Assembly (NCBI RefSeq): GCF_023336505.1
Contig: NZ_JAMAST010000018.1
Span: forward strand, 1-52,619
Origin: Sporolactobacillus mangiferae
Lineage (GTDB): Bacteria > Bacillota > Bacilli > Bacillales > Sporolactobacillaceae
Direction of reading: 5' to 3'
Length of the DNA stretch: 52,619 nt
Part shown: positions 17,544 through 25,752 of the stretch, one piece after another
Layout of the letters: each line of letters starts with the position of its first letter
Numbering within the stretch: the first letter of the stretch is position 1
Made by a program: the position numbers and the translations under genes
The notes under the pieces: generated by a model
Database searches by the model: none
Told to the model about the DNA's origin: nothing
Seen by the model: only the letters and a program-made list of their open reading frames with translations

Positions 17544-18734
17544 TCAATATGATTTGCGGTGTTTCTTAATGAAATGTTCGATGCGGTCAAGTGCATGCTC
17601 AAGATTTTCCAATGAAGTCGCATAGGAAAGGCGAACATAGTCCGGCATGCCGAATCCCGCTCCCGGAACTATGGCCACTTTTTCTTCGTCGAGCAAGGCA
17701 GCTGACCATTCAGTTACACTGGAAAAGCCGCATGCATCACTCAGTTTGCGGACATTGGGAAACAGGTAAAATGCGCCTTGCGGTTTGATACAGGTCACTC
17801 CGGGGAGTGCAGACAGCCGCGGATAAATCGTATTTAAACGTTTTTCAAAAGCCTGCCGCATCGTTTCAATGCTCTCCTGCGGTCCATTATAAGCCGCGAT
17901 TGCTGCATACTGAGAAATAGATACGGGATTGGATGTGCTGTGACTTGCAACGGCGGTCATCGCTTTAATTAACCCTGCATCAGCAGCCGCATAACCGATG
18001 CGCCATCCGGTCATGGAATGTGATTTTGATACACCGTTAATCACAACCGTATTTTTCTTTACACGTTCAGAGAGTTGTGCAATTGAAAAAAATGTGTTGC
18101 CATTATAGATCAGCTTTTCATAAATTTCATCTGAAATGATTAAAATATTATGCTTCAGGCAAAACGAAGCAATCGGTTCGAGTTCTTCTTTTGAATAAAT
18201 CATGCCAGTCGGATTGCTTGGCGAACTAATGATCAGAGCCCTTGTTTTATGAGTTGCGGTCTTTTCCAGATCAGCAACTGTCATTTTAAAATGATTTTGC
18301 TCGGCTGTCGCAATGAAAACCGGTACGCCGCCAGCCAATTTGACTTGTTCCGGATAGCTTACCCAATATGGAGCCGGAATAATGACTTCATCACCCGAAT
18401 TGAGCAATGCCTGAAACAGTAAATAGAGAACATGCTTCGCTCCGTTTCCAACAAGGATTTGTGTCGGATCGTAATCAAAGTTCTGATCTCTTTTCAGTTT
18501 GCCGACAATTGCTGCCTTCAGTTCCGAGAGACCGCCTGTCGCCGTATATTTTGTATGTCCGGCCTTTGCTGCTGCGTAAGCTGCCTCAATAATAAAGTCG
18601 GGAGTATTAAAATCAGGTTGTCCTGCACCAAGCCCAATGACATCATATCCCTGTGCCTTAAGTTCTGCTGCCTTCGCTGTAATTGCCAAGGTGCTTGATG
18701 GGGTAATCGTCTCCACTCGCTTTGAAAGCCGCAT
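17544..18734 (-). CDS. aspB: Aspartate aminotransferase (class I, PLP-dependent)
   Basis: Interconverts aspartate and 2-oxoglutarate with oxaloacetate and glutamate. 396 residues; fold-type I aminotransferase with [14 protein letters not shown] near the N-terminus, [23 protein letters not shown], and the PLP lysine in [19 protein letters not shown] 18734 has GGGAGG 8 nt upstream. It lies 28 bp before asnS; supplying aspartate next to asparaginyl-tRNA synthetase is the conserved Bacillales arrangement. Confidence 0.94.
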   Translation of the reverse strand: MRLSKRVETITPSSTLAITAKAAELKAQGYDVIGLGAGQPDFNTPDFIIEAAYAAAKAGHTKYTATGGLSELKAAIVGKLKRDQNFDYDPTQILVGNGAKHVLYLLFQALLNSGDEVIIPAPYWVSYPEQVKLAGGVPVFIATAEQNHFKMTVADLEKTATHKTRALIISSPSNPTGMIYSKEELEPIASFCLKHNILIISDEIYEKLIYNGNTFFSIAQLSERVKKNTVVINGVSKSHSMTGWRIGYAAADAGLIKAMTAVASHSTSNPVSISQYAAIAAYNGPQESIETMRQAFEKRLNTIYPRLSALPGVTCIKPQGAFYLFPNVRKLSDACGFSSVTEWSAALLDEEKVAIVPGAGFGMPDYVRLSYATSLENLEHALDRIEHFIKKHRKSY

Positions 18735-18774
18735 TTTTCTGTTCCTCCCGCAAATGTTGTCTATTGTTTGTTTT

Positions 18775-19266
18775 TTACACGTCCAAAATACGCTGTGCTT
18801 CTTTACCGTCATTAAAATAAAAAGAAACGTAATTATAGTTGTTTCCTGAATTCAGGAATGTAATTTCCCAGACAGGATTGCCGTTAATCGCACCAAGACG
18901 AATGGAAATAATTTTTTTTACGTCAAGTCTCTTGTCTGATAATTTTTGAAGTGCTTCTTTTTTTGTAATGCCGGCATGAGCCGCCCGTAAGATAAACGGT
19001 GCTCTTTTGGGATGGTCAGGTACCCAAATGTAAATATCCTGGCCGTTTCGCTCGGCCTGAATCACCTGATAAGCCTCTGTTCCATTATAAGGTACAACAG
19101 ATTTTACATGATTGAAAGTATAAGACTGATGAGCCCTTTTGACTGCATCCTCCGCCGAACGGTTTTGACCACTGATATTACTTGTATAGAGTTTCCACCC
19201 ACCAATCAGAAATAAAAGAGCTGATGCCGTTGCAACAATGAGAATGATTGTTCGTATTTTTTTCAA
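18775..19266 (-). CDS. ypmB: YpmB family membrane-anchored protein (PepSY-like/DUF5590)
   Basis: About 163 residues with one N-terminal TM (IILIVATASALLFLIGGWKLY) and an extracytoplasmic part of two PepSY-like repeats (around AEDAVKRAHQSY and ITKKEALQKLSDKRLDVKKI). Function unknown; YpmB is always found before aspB. The best start is TTG 19266, 4-5 nt after AGGTGA; a GTG at 19290 would lack an SD. In B. subtilis dinG and ypmA come just before; both are missing here. Confidence 0.85.
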   Translation of the reverse strand: MKKIRTIILIVATASALLFLIGGWKLYTSNISGQNRSAEDAVKRAHQSYTFNHVKSVVPYNGTEAYQVIQAERNGQDIYIWVPDHPKRAPFILRAAHAGITKKEALQKLSDKRLDVKKIISIRLGAINGNPVWEITFLNSGNNYNYVSFYFNDGKEAQRILDV

Positions 19267-19458
19267 AACATCACCTGGATTTATGTACACACGGAGACAG
19301 TATATCCCCGCTTACAAATTATACAGCATAAGCATTATTTGAAACATTGGCACACAAAGGATTATGCCTGCTTCCAAAGCAAATTAATCGTATCGATTCT
19401 TAAGAAGAAATGCAAGTGTAAATGTGTATAAACACTGGACCGAACCAGCAATCTTTCA

Positions 19459-20334
19459 TTAACATTCAATAGTTATATTGTCAATTAAGCGCGCCTGGTC
19501 ATAGCAAACGGCGACAGCAATAATGATTTTCCCGTGCATTTCTGGATGCATGCGTTTCAATTCGGGATAGTTCAAAGCGTCAACATAATCAATCTGACCA
19601 AGTTTGAGATGGCTATGATAGTAGTTACTAACCGTTGCAATGATACGGTCGAAATTCCTTTCACCTTTTTTGATACAGCAATGCCCGTGCTGCAGCCCTT
19701 GATAAATGAAGGGCGCTTCACGTCGCTCGTCTGGGCGGAGTCTTACGTTGCGGGAACTTTTTGCCAGACCGTCAGGCTCGCGAATAATTGGGCAGGCAAT
19801 CAATTTGATCGGAAAGTGAAACGACTGAATTAATGCCTGAACGATGGCAACCTGCTGCGCGTCCTTCATACCAAAATAGACGTGATCTGGCTGCACAATG
19901 GTGAACAATTTACTTAATACAGTAGCAACTCCATCGAAATGTCCTGGCCTGCTTTTTCCGCACAGTACATCTGTCCTTGCATTGACTTTAACCGTGATTT
20001 CTTCTCCATTTGGATAGATGGCTTCCGTATTCGGGAGAAACAGTGCATGAACGCCGCATGATTCTGCCAGCATTGCGTCCCGCACCGGATTTTTTGGATA
20101 ATGAATAAAATCTTCTCTTTCTCCAAATTGTGTCGGATTAACAAAACTGCTGGCAATCACAACATCTGAATTTGCCGCAGCTTTTTTAAAAAGCGAGGCG
20201 TGCCCTTCGTGCAAGTACCCCATCGTTGGGGCAAAACCAATAGTCTTTCCGTCTCTTTTTTGCCTGTAAGCAAAAGCGTATACATCAGACGGATTCTTGA
20301 ATTGAAGCATTTTTTTTGCGCGCAGCAGACGCAT
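19459..20334 (-). CDS. panC: Pantothenate synthetase
   Basis: Condenses pantoate with beta-alanine using ATP. 291 residues; HIGH-like motif in APTMGYLHEGHASL (about 37), SFVNPTQFGEREDF, GKSRPGHFDGVATVL, DHVYFGMKDAQQ and the loop REPDGLAKSSRN. The usual form of the last motif has Met before SSRN; here it is Lys. ATG 20334 follows AGGAGG by 7 nt. The gene has its own promoter and a leader of about 170 nt. panB and panD, its usual operon partners, are absent on both sides. Confidence 0.93.
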   Translation of the reverse strand: MRLLRAKKMLQFKNPSDVYAFAYRQKRDGKTIGFAPTMGYLHEGHASLFKKAAANSDVVIASSFVNPTQFGEREDFIHYPKNPVRDAMLAESCGVHALFLPNTEAIYPNGEEITVKVNARTDVLCGKSRPGHFDGVATVLSKLFTIVQPDHVYFGMKDAQQVAIVQALIQSFHFPIKLIACPIIREPDGLAKSSRNVRLRPDERREAPFIYQGLQHGHCCIKKGERNFDRIIATVSNYYHSHLKLGQIDYVDALNYPELKRMHPEMHGKIIIAVAVCYDQARLIDNITIEC

Positions 20335-20505
20335 TATTATTCCTCCTCTTGTCCTGAGGAGTTTCGAGCACATGCCTGCACTCGTCTCTCCGTCCATGTC
20401 CGATCCCGGATCATAGCAGACTGAATACAGCAATACTCGATCAGATAAAATCATAGTACCGCTTTCATTGAAATGCAGCCTTTGCAAGATTTTTTTCTGA
20501 TCGGC
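20335..20505 (-). promoter_or_regulatory. Structured 5' leader of panC, candidate regulatory RNA
   Basis: From the predicted transcription start to the panC ATG there are about 170 nt with no usable gene and several stems on the minus strand: (i) an 8-bp helix (20496-20503 with 20438-20445) continued by a 6-bp helix (20488-20493 with 20447-20452) across a small A-rich internal loop; (ii) an 8-pair stem CGAGTGCA/TGTGCTCG with GGCA loop; (iii) a 6-bp hairpin CTCCTC/GAGGAG (20356-20361 with 20343-20348) that contains the panC SD. This looks like an aptamer plus SD-sequestering platform. The Pan RNA motif known upstream of pantothenate genes is a candidate identity, not verified. Confidence 0.55.
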
Positions 20506-20511
20506 ACTCTC

Positions 20512-20547
20512 ATTATAGCAAAAAGCCGCTCGATTTTTTAAACGACT
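20512..20547 (-). promoter_or_regulatory. panC promoter overlapping the birA terminator
   Basis: On the minus strand TTGCTATAAT gives an extended -10 (hexamer at 20512-20517). Directly before it lies a hairpin (arms 20540-20547 and 20523-20530, with G-U pairs) followed by TTTTTG, which is the probable birA terminator and occupies the place of the -35 element. Confidence 0.6.
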
Positions 20548-20560
20548 TTTAAGTCATCAG

Positions 20561-21556
20561 TCAGCCCCATTCAACATCCGCAGAATATATCTTTGCGATC
20601 GAACCATCTGATTTCTTCAGAAGAAGGACTCCTTCGTCACTGATCCCGCTTGCGACCCCTTCAATAATCCATCCGCCGGGCTGGCGCACTTTAATTTGTT
20701 TTCCAAGATTGAGAGCCCGCTGTTCCCATAGCGGGCGAATACACGTAAACCCTTCGCTGAGATACCGTGTATACAGTGCTTCGAAGGATTCAAGAAATTC
20801 CTGGATGATCAGAGCAAGCGAATAATTTTTTCCTGTCAATGATTTAAGTGAGGCGGCCGAAGTTTTCAGTTCTGCCGGAAAAGAAGAGACATCTATATTT
20901 ACATTGATACCGACACCGATAACAACTGCTTTGACATAGGTAGCTTCTGCCTGTAATTCAGTTAGAATCCCCACAAGTTTCTTCCCATCACAGAGAATAT
21001 CATTCGGCCATTTAATGCCGCACGAAAGATTGGTCACTTTTTCGATGCACTTAGCAATGGCAACAGCAGTCAGCAAAGTGAGTTGCGGCGTTTTTTCAAT
21101 CGGCAGCTCAGGTCGGAGGATCATGCTTAAAGCGATGTTCTTCCCGCGCTGTGATTGCCAGGAGTGTCCGAGACGGCCTCGCCCGCTGACTTGTTCGTTC
21201 GTCAGTATGACCGTTCCGTGGACTGCGCCTTCATCCGCGAGACGCAGCGCTTCTTTTTGTGTCGAACCGATGGTGTCATAAAAATGAATGGACTGCCCAA
21301 GATGCTTTGTTTTGAGACCAACTGTAACAGCAGCTTCATTAAGTTCATCTGGAACATTCGTGAGTCTGTATCCCTTTTTTTGGACAGATTCTATAAGAAA
21401 ACCATCTGCCACAAGTGATTGAATGTGTTTCCACACGGCCGTACGCGAACAGCCGATCATCCGGGAGATTTTTTGTCCGGACAAAAATTCATTTTTATGC
21501 TCATAAAGAAGCGTCAATACGGCTGTTTTCGATTGTCCTGCCATCTTTTGAACCAT
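20561..21556 (-). CDS. birA: BirA bifunctional biotin-protein ligase and biotin repressor
   Basis: Attaches biotin to acceptor proteins and, with biotinyl-AMP, represses biotin genes. 331 residues: N-terminal winged helix (about 8-65, SGQKISRMIGCSRTAVWKHIQ), catalytic domain with TNEQVSGRGRLGHSW (the GRGRxG biotinyl-AMP loop), CGIKWPNDI and VVIGVGINVN, and a C-terminal SH3-like domain (EGVASGISDEGVLLL). ATG 21556 lies 10 nt after AGGAGG, inside the end of cca (43-bp overlap), so it is translationally coupled. Last gene of mazG-dapB-mgsA-cca-birA. Confidence 0.96.
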   Translation of the reverse strand: MVQKMAGQSKTAVLTLLYEHKNEFLSGQKISRMIGCSRTAVWKHIQSLVADGFLIESVQKKGYRLTNVPDELNEAAVTVGLKTKHLGQSIHFYDTIGSTQKEALRLADEGAVHGTVILTNEQVSGRGRLGHSWQSQRGKNIALSMILRPELPIEKTPQLTLLTAVAIAKCIEKVTNLSCGIKWPNDILCDGKKLVGILTELQAEATYVKAVVIGVGINVNIDVSSFPAELKTSAASLKSLTGKNYSLALIIQEFLESFEALYTRYLSEGFTCIRPLWEQRALNLGKQIKVRQPGGWIIEGVASGISDEGVLLLKKSDGSIAKIYSADVEWG

Positions 21557-22764
21557 ACATGGATCGCCTCCTTCTCATTCTCGATCCGGCCATTGACAAT
21601 CTGCTTCTCCAGTTCACTGATCACTGATGTCATCCATGGTCCCGGCTTTTCATTGGACCATGCGATGAAATCATGTCCGGTTGCGGCAAGATCTCTCCTT
21701 GAATGGATCGGGCAGTTTTCCCAGAGTTGATGCACTTCCTGCTGTGCATCCGGCAAAGCGGCTTCTTTAATCAAACCTACGGAAACAAGCAGACGGTTCA
21801 CTGCCATTGCAATGGAGCATCCGGCAAAGTAAACTGACGCGACATCCCAATCAGTTTTCATTCGGAATCGCGTCCAGTGCATGATTTTTGCAACGTTTCT
21901 GCTTCTCTCGTTGGACCATTTCCAGTGTTTTGCAAACGTACTCACCTTCATAATCCTGCACCCTGAGAGGAATGCTGCCCAGCGCTCTTCATCTGACTGA
22001 AGAATTCTGTATTGAATAGCAGCCGTTTCATTGAGTGCGTCTGCATGGTCAAGCAAAGGGAGCATAAAGATACACTTAGTCTTATACAGAAGGTGTATGG
22101 CCTGCTGTACTCCTTGTCCTGCGAGCAGCCGTACCATTTCCTGATCAATCCGTTCAATTGAGATCTTCTTCAGCAGTGAAGCTTTTCTCAAAAAAGCATT
22201 CTGTTCTGCATGGCCAAGTGAAAATTCAAGTTCCGAAGCAAAACGAATACCCCGCATCATTCGTAGCGGATCTTCTGTAATTCGTTCATCCGGACGACCA
22301 ACCATACGTATCTGTTGCCGTCTGATATCCTCCTGTCCGCCGAACAGATCAATGATCTTTCCGGCGCGATCCATTGCAAGTGCGTTGATCGTGAAGTCAC
22401 GGCGCATTAAATCCTGATCCAGAGAAGACACAAACGAAACGTGATTTGGATGGCGGAAATCCTCGTAACCGCTTTCTGAGCGAAATGTCGTAACTTCATA
22501 CGTTCGGCCATGATGAAGAACAGCAACCGTTCCATGATTTATACCGACCGGGACCGTTCGTTTAAAAAGGCAAACAACGTCGTTCGGGCGCGCCGATGTT
22601 GCGATATCCACGTCATGAATGGGTCTGTCAATTAAATAATCACGTACAGCACCACCGACGACATAGGCTTCAAATCCATGACCTATCAATTGATCGATGA
22701 TCCAGGCGGCATTTTTAAAAGGAAAACGCAAAAGGGTCACCCCATTTTTAATGAACATAAACAT
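21514..22764 (-). CDS. cca: CCA-adding tRNA nucleotidyltransferase
   Basis: Adds or repairs the 3' CCA end of tRNAs. 416 residues; class II nucleotidyltransferase head with VVGGAVRDYLIDRPIHDVDI (catalytic DVD near 52), RRDFTINALAMD, RITEDPLRMMRGIRFASEL, and a helical body and tail. The start may be ATG 22764 (weak GAGAA) or a TTG 33 nt further in after GGGGTG. It begins 7 bp after mgsA; in B. subtilis bshB1 and bshA lie between these two genes. Confidence 0.94.
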   Translation of the reverse strand: MFMFIKNGVTLLRFPFKNAAWIIDQLIGHGFEAYVVGGAVRDYLIDRPIHDVDIATSARPNDVVCLFKRTVPVGINHGTVAVLHHGRTYEVTTFRSESGYEDFRHPNHVSFVSSLDQDLMRRDFTINALAMDRAGKIIDLFGGQEDIRRQQIRMVGRPDERITEDPLRMMRGIRFASELEFSLGHAEQNAFLRKASLLKKISIERIDQEMVRLLAGQGVQQAIHLLYKTKCIFMLPLLDHADALNETAAIQYRILQSDEERWAAFLSGCRIMKVSTFAKHWKWSNERSRNVAKIMHWTRFRMKTDWDVASVYFAGCSIAMAVNRLLVSVGLIKEAALPDAQQEVHQLWENCPIHSRRDLAATGHDFIAWSNEKPGPWMTSVISELEKQIVNGRIENEKEAIHVWFKRWQDNRKQPY

Positions 22765-22771
22765 TTCTCTG

Positions 22772-23185
22772 TCAGGCTTTGCTTTGGCGTTGATGCACTA
22801 ATTCGCGCCAATGCATTTCTCCACGACTTAATGCATGCATCAGCAATTCCGCAGATGCCAGATTGGTCGCAAGCGGAATCCGATAGACATCACTCAATCT
22901 GAGCAAGGCATTGACATCTGGTTCATGAGGTTGGGCGGTGAGCGGATCACGAAGGAAGATGACCATATCCATTTCATTCGAAGCAATCATCGCCCCGATC
23001 TGTTGATCGCCGCCAAGTGGTCCTGACTGAAATCGATGCACCTTAAGACCGGTTGCATCCATCACTTTTTTTCCGGTTGTTCCTGTAGCATAAAGCTCAT
23101 GCTGTTTTAGAACCTGCGAATAGGCAATTGCGAAGTCAACCATTTCAGGTTTCTTCTTGTCGTGCGCGATTAATGCAATTTTCAT
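22772..23185 (-). CDS. mgsA: Methylglyoxal synthase
   Basis: Converts dihydroxyacetone phosphate to methylglyoxal and phosphate, a bypass of lower glycolysis. 137 residues, normal length. [10 protein letters not shown] at the N-terminus, phosphate-binding TGTTGKK (about 36), catalytic [11 protein letters not shown] (about 55-65) with Asp, and [18 protein letters not shown] start with GGAGGAG upstream. Part of the mazG-dapB-mgsA-cca-birA unit. Confidence 0.95.
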   Translation of the reverse strand: MKIALIAHDKKKPEMVDFAIAYSQVLKQHELYATGTTGKKVMDATGLKVHRFQSGPLGGDQQIGAMIASNEMDMVIFLRDPLTAQPHEPDVNALLRLSDVYRIPLATNLASAELLMHALSRGEMHWRELVHQRQSKA

Positions 23186-23219
23186 GATTTATTTCACTCC
23201 TCCTCCCTTTAATGATGAA

Positions 23220-24005
23220 TCAGTCCAGTATATTTTCCAGCCCGTATACAAGTGTTTCTAAATTCATGGCTGTTTTGACCGCATAGTGGACACCATGCAT
23301 AAATGATGCCCGGTCCATTGAATCATGGCGAAGCGTCAGCAGCTCGCCTTTGCCACCGAACAGGACTTCCTGGTGTGCAATAAGACCAGGAAGTCGTACA
23401 CTGTGAATACGCATACCATCAAAATCCGCACCGCGTGCGCCTTGAATGGTTTCTTTCTCATCCGGTGCGCCCTGTTTTTTTGCCCCGCGCGTTTTCGCCA
23501 TCAATTCAGCGGTTTTAATGGCTGTTCCCGATGGTGCATCTTTTTTCTGATCATGGTGTAATTCAATAATTTCCGCATCGGGAAAATATTTTGCAGCCAT
23601 CTGGCTGAACTTCATCACCAGCACCGCGCCAATCGCGAAATTTGGCGCAATGATTCCACCTAGCTTTTTTTGCTCCATTTGTTTTCGATAATCGATGACT
23701 TCATCGTTTGAAAAACCAGATGTTCCGATAACCGGGCGTATCCCGTAATTGATTGCTTTTTGCAAGTTCATTTTTCCTGCCTGTGGATTTGTAAAATCAA
23801 TCAGGACATCAATCTGTTCTGTTGAAAAACACGCATCGATATCCGTGTACACAGGTATGTCTGGAAACGCAATTTCTTCATGTTTGTGATCGATTGCCGC
23901 TACAAGCTGCAAATCCGGCGCATTTGTGACCATATGAATAGTTTCTGATCCCATTCGGCCTCTTGGACCAGCTACAGCTACTCTGATCTTGTCCTTACTG
24001 TTCAT
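23220..24005 (-). CDS. dapB: 4-hydroxy-tetrahydrodipicolinate reductase
   Basis: NAD(P)H-dependent step of lysine/diaminopimelate synthesis, feeding peptidoglycan and, in spore formers, dipicolinate. 261 residues; nucleotide-binding VAVAGPRGRMGSE, FTNPQAG, GTSGFSNDE, and the catalytic block IELHHDQKKDAPSGTA. SD GGAGGG 6 nt before ATG. It is 13 bp behind mazG. Confidence 0.96.
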   Translation of the reverse strand: MNSKDKIRVAVAGPRGRMGSETIHMVTNAPDLQLVAAIDHKHEEIAFPDIPVYTDIDACFSTEQIDVLIDFTNPQAGKMNLQKAINYGIRPVIGTSGFSNDEVIDYRKQMEQKKLGGIIAPNFAIGAVLVMKFSQMAAKYFPDAEIIELHHDQKKDAPSGTAIKTAELMAKTRGAKKQGAPDEKETIQGARGADFDGMRIHSVRLPGLIAHQEVLFGGKGELLTLRHDSMDRASFMHGVHYAVKTAMNLETLVYGLENILD

Positions 24006-24018
24006 TTACATCCCTCCG

Positions 24019-24345
24019 TCAGTCTTTCTTTGTCCATCGATCTTTGTCCCGAGTTTGAAATTTATTCAGCACAGTTTCCACTGCCTGTCCCAGGTCAATA
24101 TGTAAACTGTTTGCCATGCAAATGACGACAAAAAGAAGGTCGCCCAACTCTTCTTCGACGGTTTTTTCCGGTTCTGTTGGTTTTTTCCTCTTTTCCCCAT
24201 AATAGTGGTTAATTTCTCTTGCCAGCTCCCCCAATTCTTCCGTTAAACGTGCAGTCAGCGCAAGTGGGGTAAAATAACCTTCTTTAAATTGGTTAATATA
24301 CATATCAACTTCTTTTTGCAACTGTTCTATAGATTTAGATGACAA
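24019..24345 (-). CDS. mazG: MazG-like nucleotide pyrophosphohydrolase (YpjD family)
   Basis: Small all-alpha NTP pyrophosphatase of 108 residues. The metal-binding pattern is present: EELGELAREINHY (ExxE type, about 31-44) and EEELGDLLFVVICMAN (ExxD type, about 63-78). Probable house-cleaning of non-standard nucleotides. TTG start with GAGGGGG 8 nt upstream. First gene of a five-gene minus-strand unit with its own good promoter. The single-domain YpjD form differs from the larger two-domain MazG. Confidence 0.88.
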   Translation of the reverse strand: MSSKSIEQLQKEVDMYINQFKEGYFTPLALTARLTEELGELAREINHYYGEKRKKPTEPEKTVEEELGDLLFVVICMANSLHIDLGQAVETVLNKFQTRDKDRWTKKD

Positions 24346-24374
24346 CAGAATCGCCCCCTCTGTCTCCGCTTCCT

Positions 24375-24403
24375 ATTGTAACGGAAAAAATGCAAGATGC
24401 CAA
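24375..24403 (-). promoter_or_regulatory. Sigma-A promoter of mazG-dapB-mgsA-cca-birA
   Basis: On the minus strand TTGGCA (24398-24403), 17-bp spacer, TACAAT (24375-24380). The -10 ends 29 bp before the mazG TTG. Confidence 0.8.
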
Positions 24404-24481
24404 AAAATGACTAAGTTAAAGTAAACATTAAAATTCAACCGCGATTTTAGCAGATCTCATCCGAGCCGCTTCATTTTTTTC

Positions 24482-24505
24482 TTCAATGTGTGATCACATA
24501 TTGAA
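24482..24505. promoter_or_regulatory. 24-bp dyad, probable operator of the YitT-family gene
   Basis: The outer arms are TTCAAT and ATTGAA, the core is TGTGATCACA; only one symmetric pair is broken. It overlaps the -35 hexamer of the promoter at 24501-24529, the classical place for a repressor site. The regulator is unknown. Confidence 0.6.
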
Positions 24506-24529
24506 GTCTGAGCAAGTAAACCGTATGAT
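24501..24529 (+). promoter_or_regulatory. Sigma-A promoter of the YitT-family gene
   Basis: TTGAAG (24501-24506), 17-bp spacer, TATGAT (24524-24529). The start of transcription should be near 24536. Confidence 0.75.
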
Positions 24530-24565
24530 AGAGAATGCAATTTGAATGGAAAGGTTGAACGCACA

Positions 24566-25474
24566 ATGAAGTGGAACTTGCAGACAAAAAACATTTTATT
24601 TATTTTGCTTGGCGCTGCAATTTATGCATTCGGTCTCGTAAATTTCAATATGAAAAATATGTTGGCTGAAGGCGGCGTTACAGGGATCACGCTGATTCTT
24701 TATAATTTGTTATCCATTGACCCGGCCGTTAGTAATATCGTTCTTAATATTCCATTATTTTTTGCAGGCTGGCGTTTTTTCAAACGAAACGAATTTATCT
24801 ATACGTTAATCGGAACTTTTTCACTCTCGTTTTTTCTCTATATCTTCCAGCATTGGATTACGTTTGATTTTTCCTTAACACATGATTTATTCTTGGCCGC
24901 TTTGTTTGCCGGTGCGTTTATCGGTGGTGGTCTCGGAGTCATTTTTCGTTACGGTGGAACCACTGGCGGCTCTGACATTGTTGCACGGATCACGCATAAA
25001 AAATTCGGCTGGGCCATGAGTCAGACTATGCTTGTCATTGATGCGGCAGTCATTATTATCTCTCTGTGCTATTTAGATTACCGGCAAATGATGTATACAT
25101 TGGTTGGTGTATTTGTGGGTGCCAAAATGATTGATGTTATCCAAAAAGGTGCCTATTCGGCTAAGGCAATCATGATTTTTTCAAAACGGAGCGAAACCAT
25201 CGCAAAACAGATTATCAGTGTTCTGGATCGAAGTGTAACGCTCATGGATGGAAAGGGCGGTTATACAGGGAAGGAAATGAATGTGCTGTACTGTGTGGTG
25301 AGCCGCAACGAAGTGTTTCGTTTAAAAAGTCTGATCCATGAAATTGATCCGAATGCTTTTGTGACCGTCAATGACGTTCATGAAGTATTTGGTGAGGGAT
25401 TTGCAAACAATGATGTGGAAATGACGACAAAGTTTGTTGACAAGACCTCGCGTTCAGGACGCCGGAATCGGTGA
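24566..25474 (+). CDS. ypjC: YitT family membrane protein (DUF161 plus DUF2179)
   Basis: About 302 residues: five or six TM segments in the first 200 residues (VTGITLILYNLL, IGGGLGVIFRYGGTTGGSDIVA, YTLVGVFVGAKMIDVI) then a soluble DUF2179 domain (KAIMIFSKRSETIAKQII, FVTVNDVHEVFGEGF). Function unknown. A TTG at 24542 is in frame, but it lies only about 6 nt past the predicted transcription start, so ATG 24566 (AAAGG 11 nt upstream) is preferred. B. subtilis ypjC is at the same place next to ypjD (mazG); the symbol rests on that position and family. Confidence 0.85.
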   Translation: MKWNLQTKNILFILLGAAIYAFGLVNFNMKNMLAEGGVTGITLILYNLLSIDPAVSNIVLNIPLFFAGWRFFKRNEFIYTLIGTFSLSFFLYIFQHWITFDFSLTHDLFLAALFAGAFIGGGLGVIFRYGGTTGGSDIVARITHKKFGWAMSQTMLVIDAAVIIISLCYLDYRQMMYTLVGVFVGAKMIDVIQKGAYSAKAIMIFSKRSETIAKQIISVLDRSVTLMDGKGGYTGKEMNVLYCVVSRNEVFRLKSLIHEIDPNAFVTVNDVHEVFGEGFANNDVEMTTKFVDKTSRSGRRNR

Positions 25475-25601
25475 AGCAATGGGAACTATATTGACTCAGA
25501 CAGAGCGCAAAAACGGGATCAGATCCACATTGGTGATTATCCTGTCATTTCAGAACTGAGGTTATGTAGCCTTTAGTCCCAGCAATCATGGAAACAAAAC
25601 C

Positions 25602-25645
25602 AAAAAGACACGTCTCTGTATGTTACAGGACATGTCTTTTCCTAT
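25602..25645 (+). terminator. Terminator after the YitT-family gene
   Basis: Long hairpin 25603-25638 (AAAAGACA outer arms, CTGTA/TACAG inner arms, one mismatch) followed by a T-rich run; an A run on its left side could let it work in both directions. The rest of the 278-bp gap to the amidase gene shows nothing recognisable. Confidence 0.7.
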
Positions 25646-25752
25646 TATTTTATTAAAAATGTCTTATTAAAAATCATGTTTCTGGATCTTTTAAGGAATA
25701 TAGTATAAGTGCACCAATGGATTCGCCGGGGATTGTCAAAGCCAGGTCTACT

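Noticed and set aside
24482-24505. CRP/FNR binding site
   Set aside because: The two half-sites TGTGA and TCACA are directly adjacent; CRP/FNR sites need a spacer (about 6 bp for CRP), so the dyad probably binds another protein.
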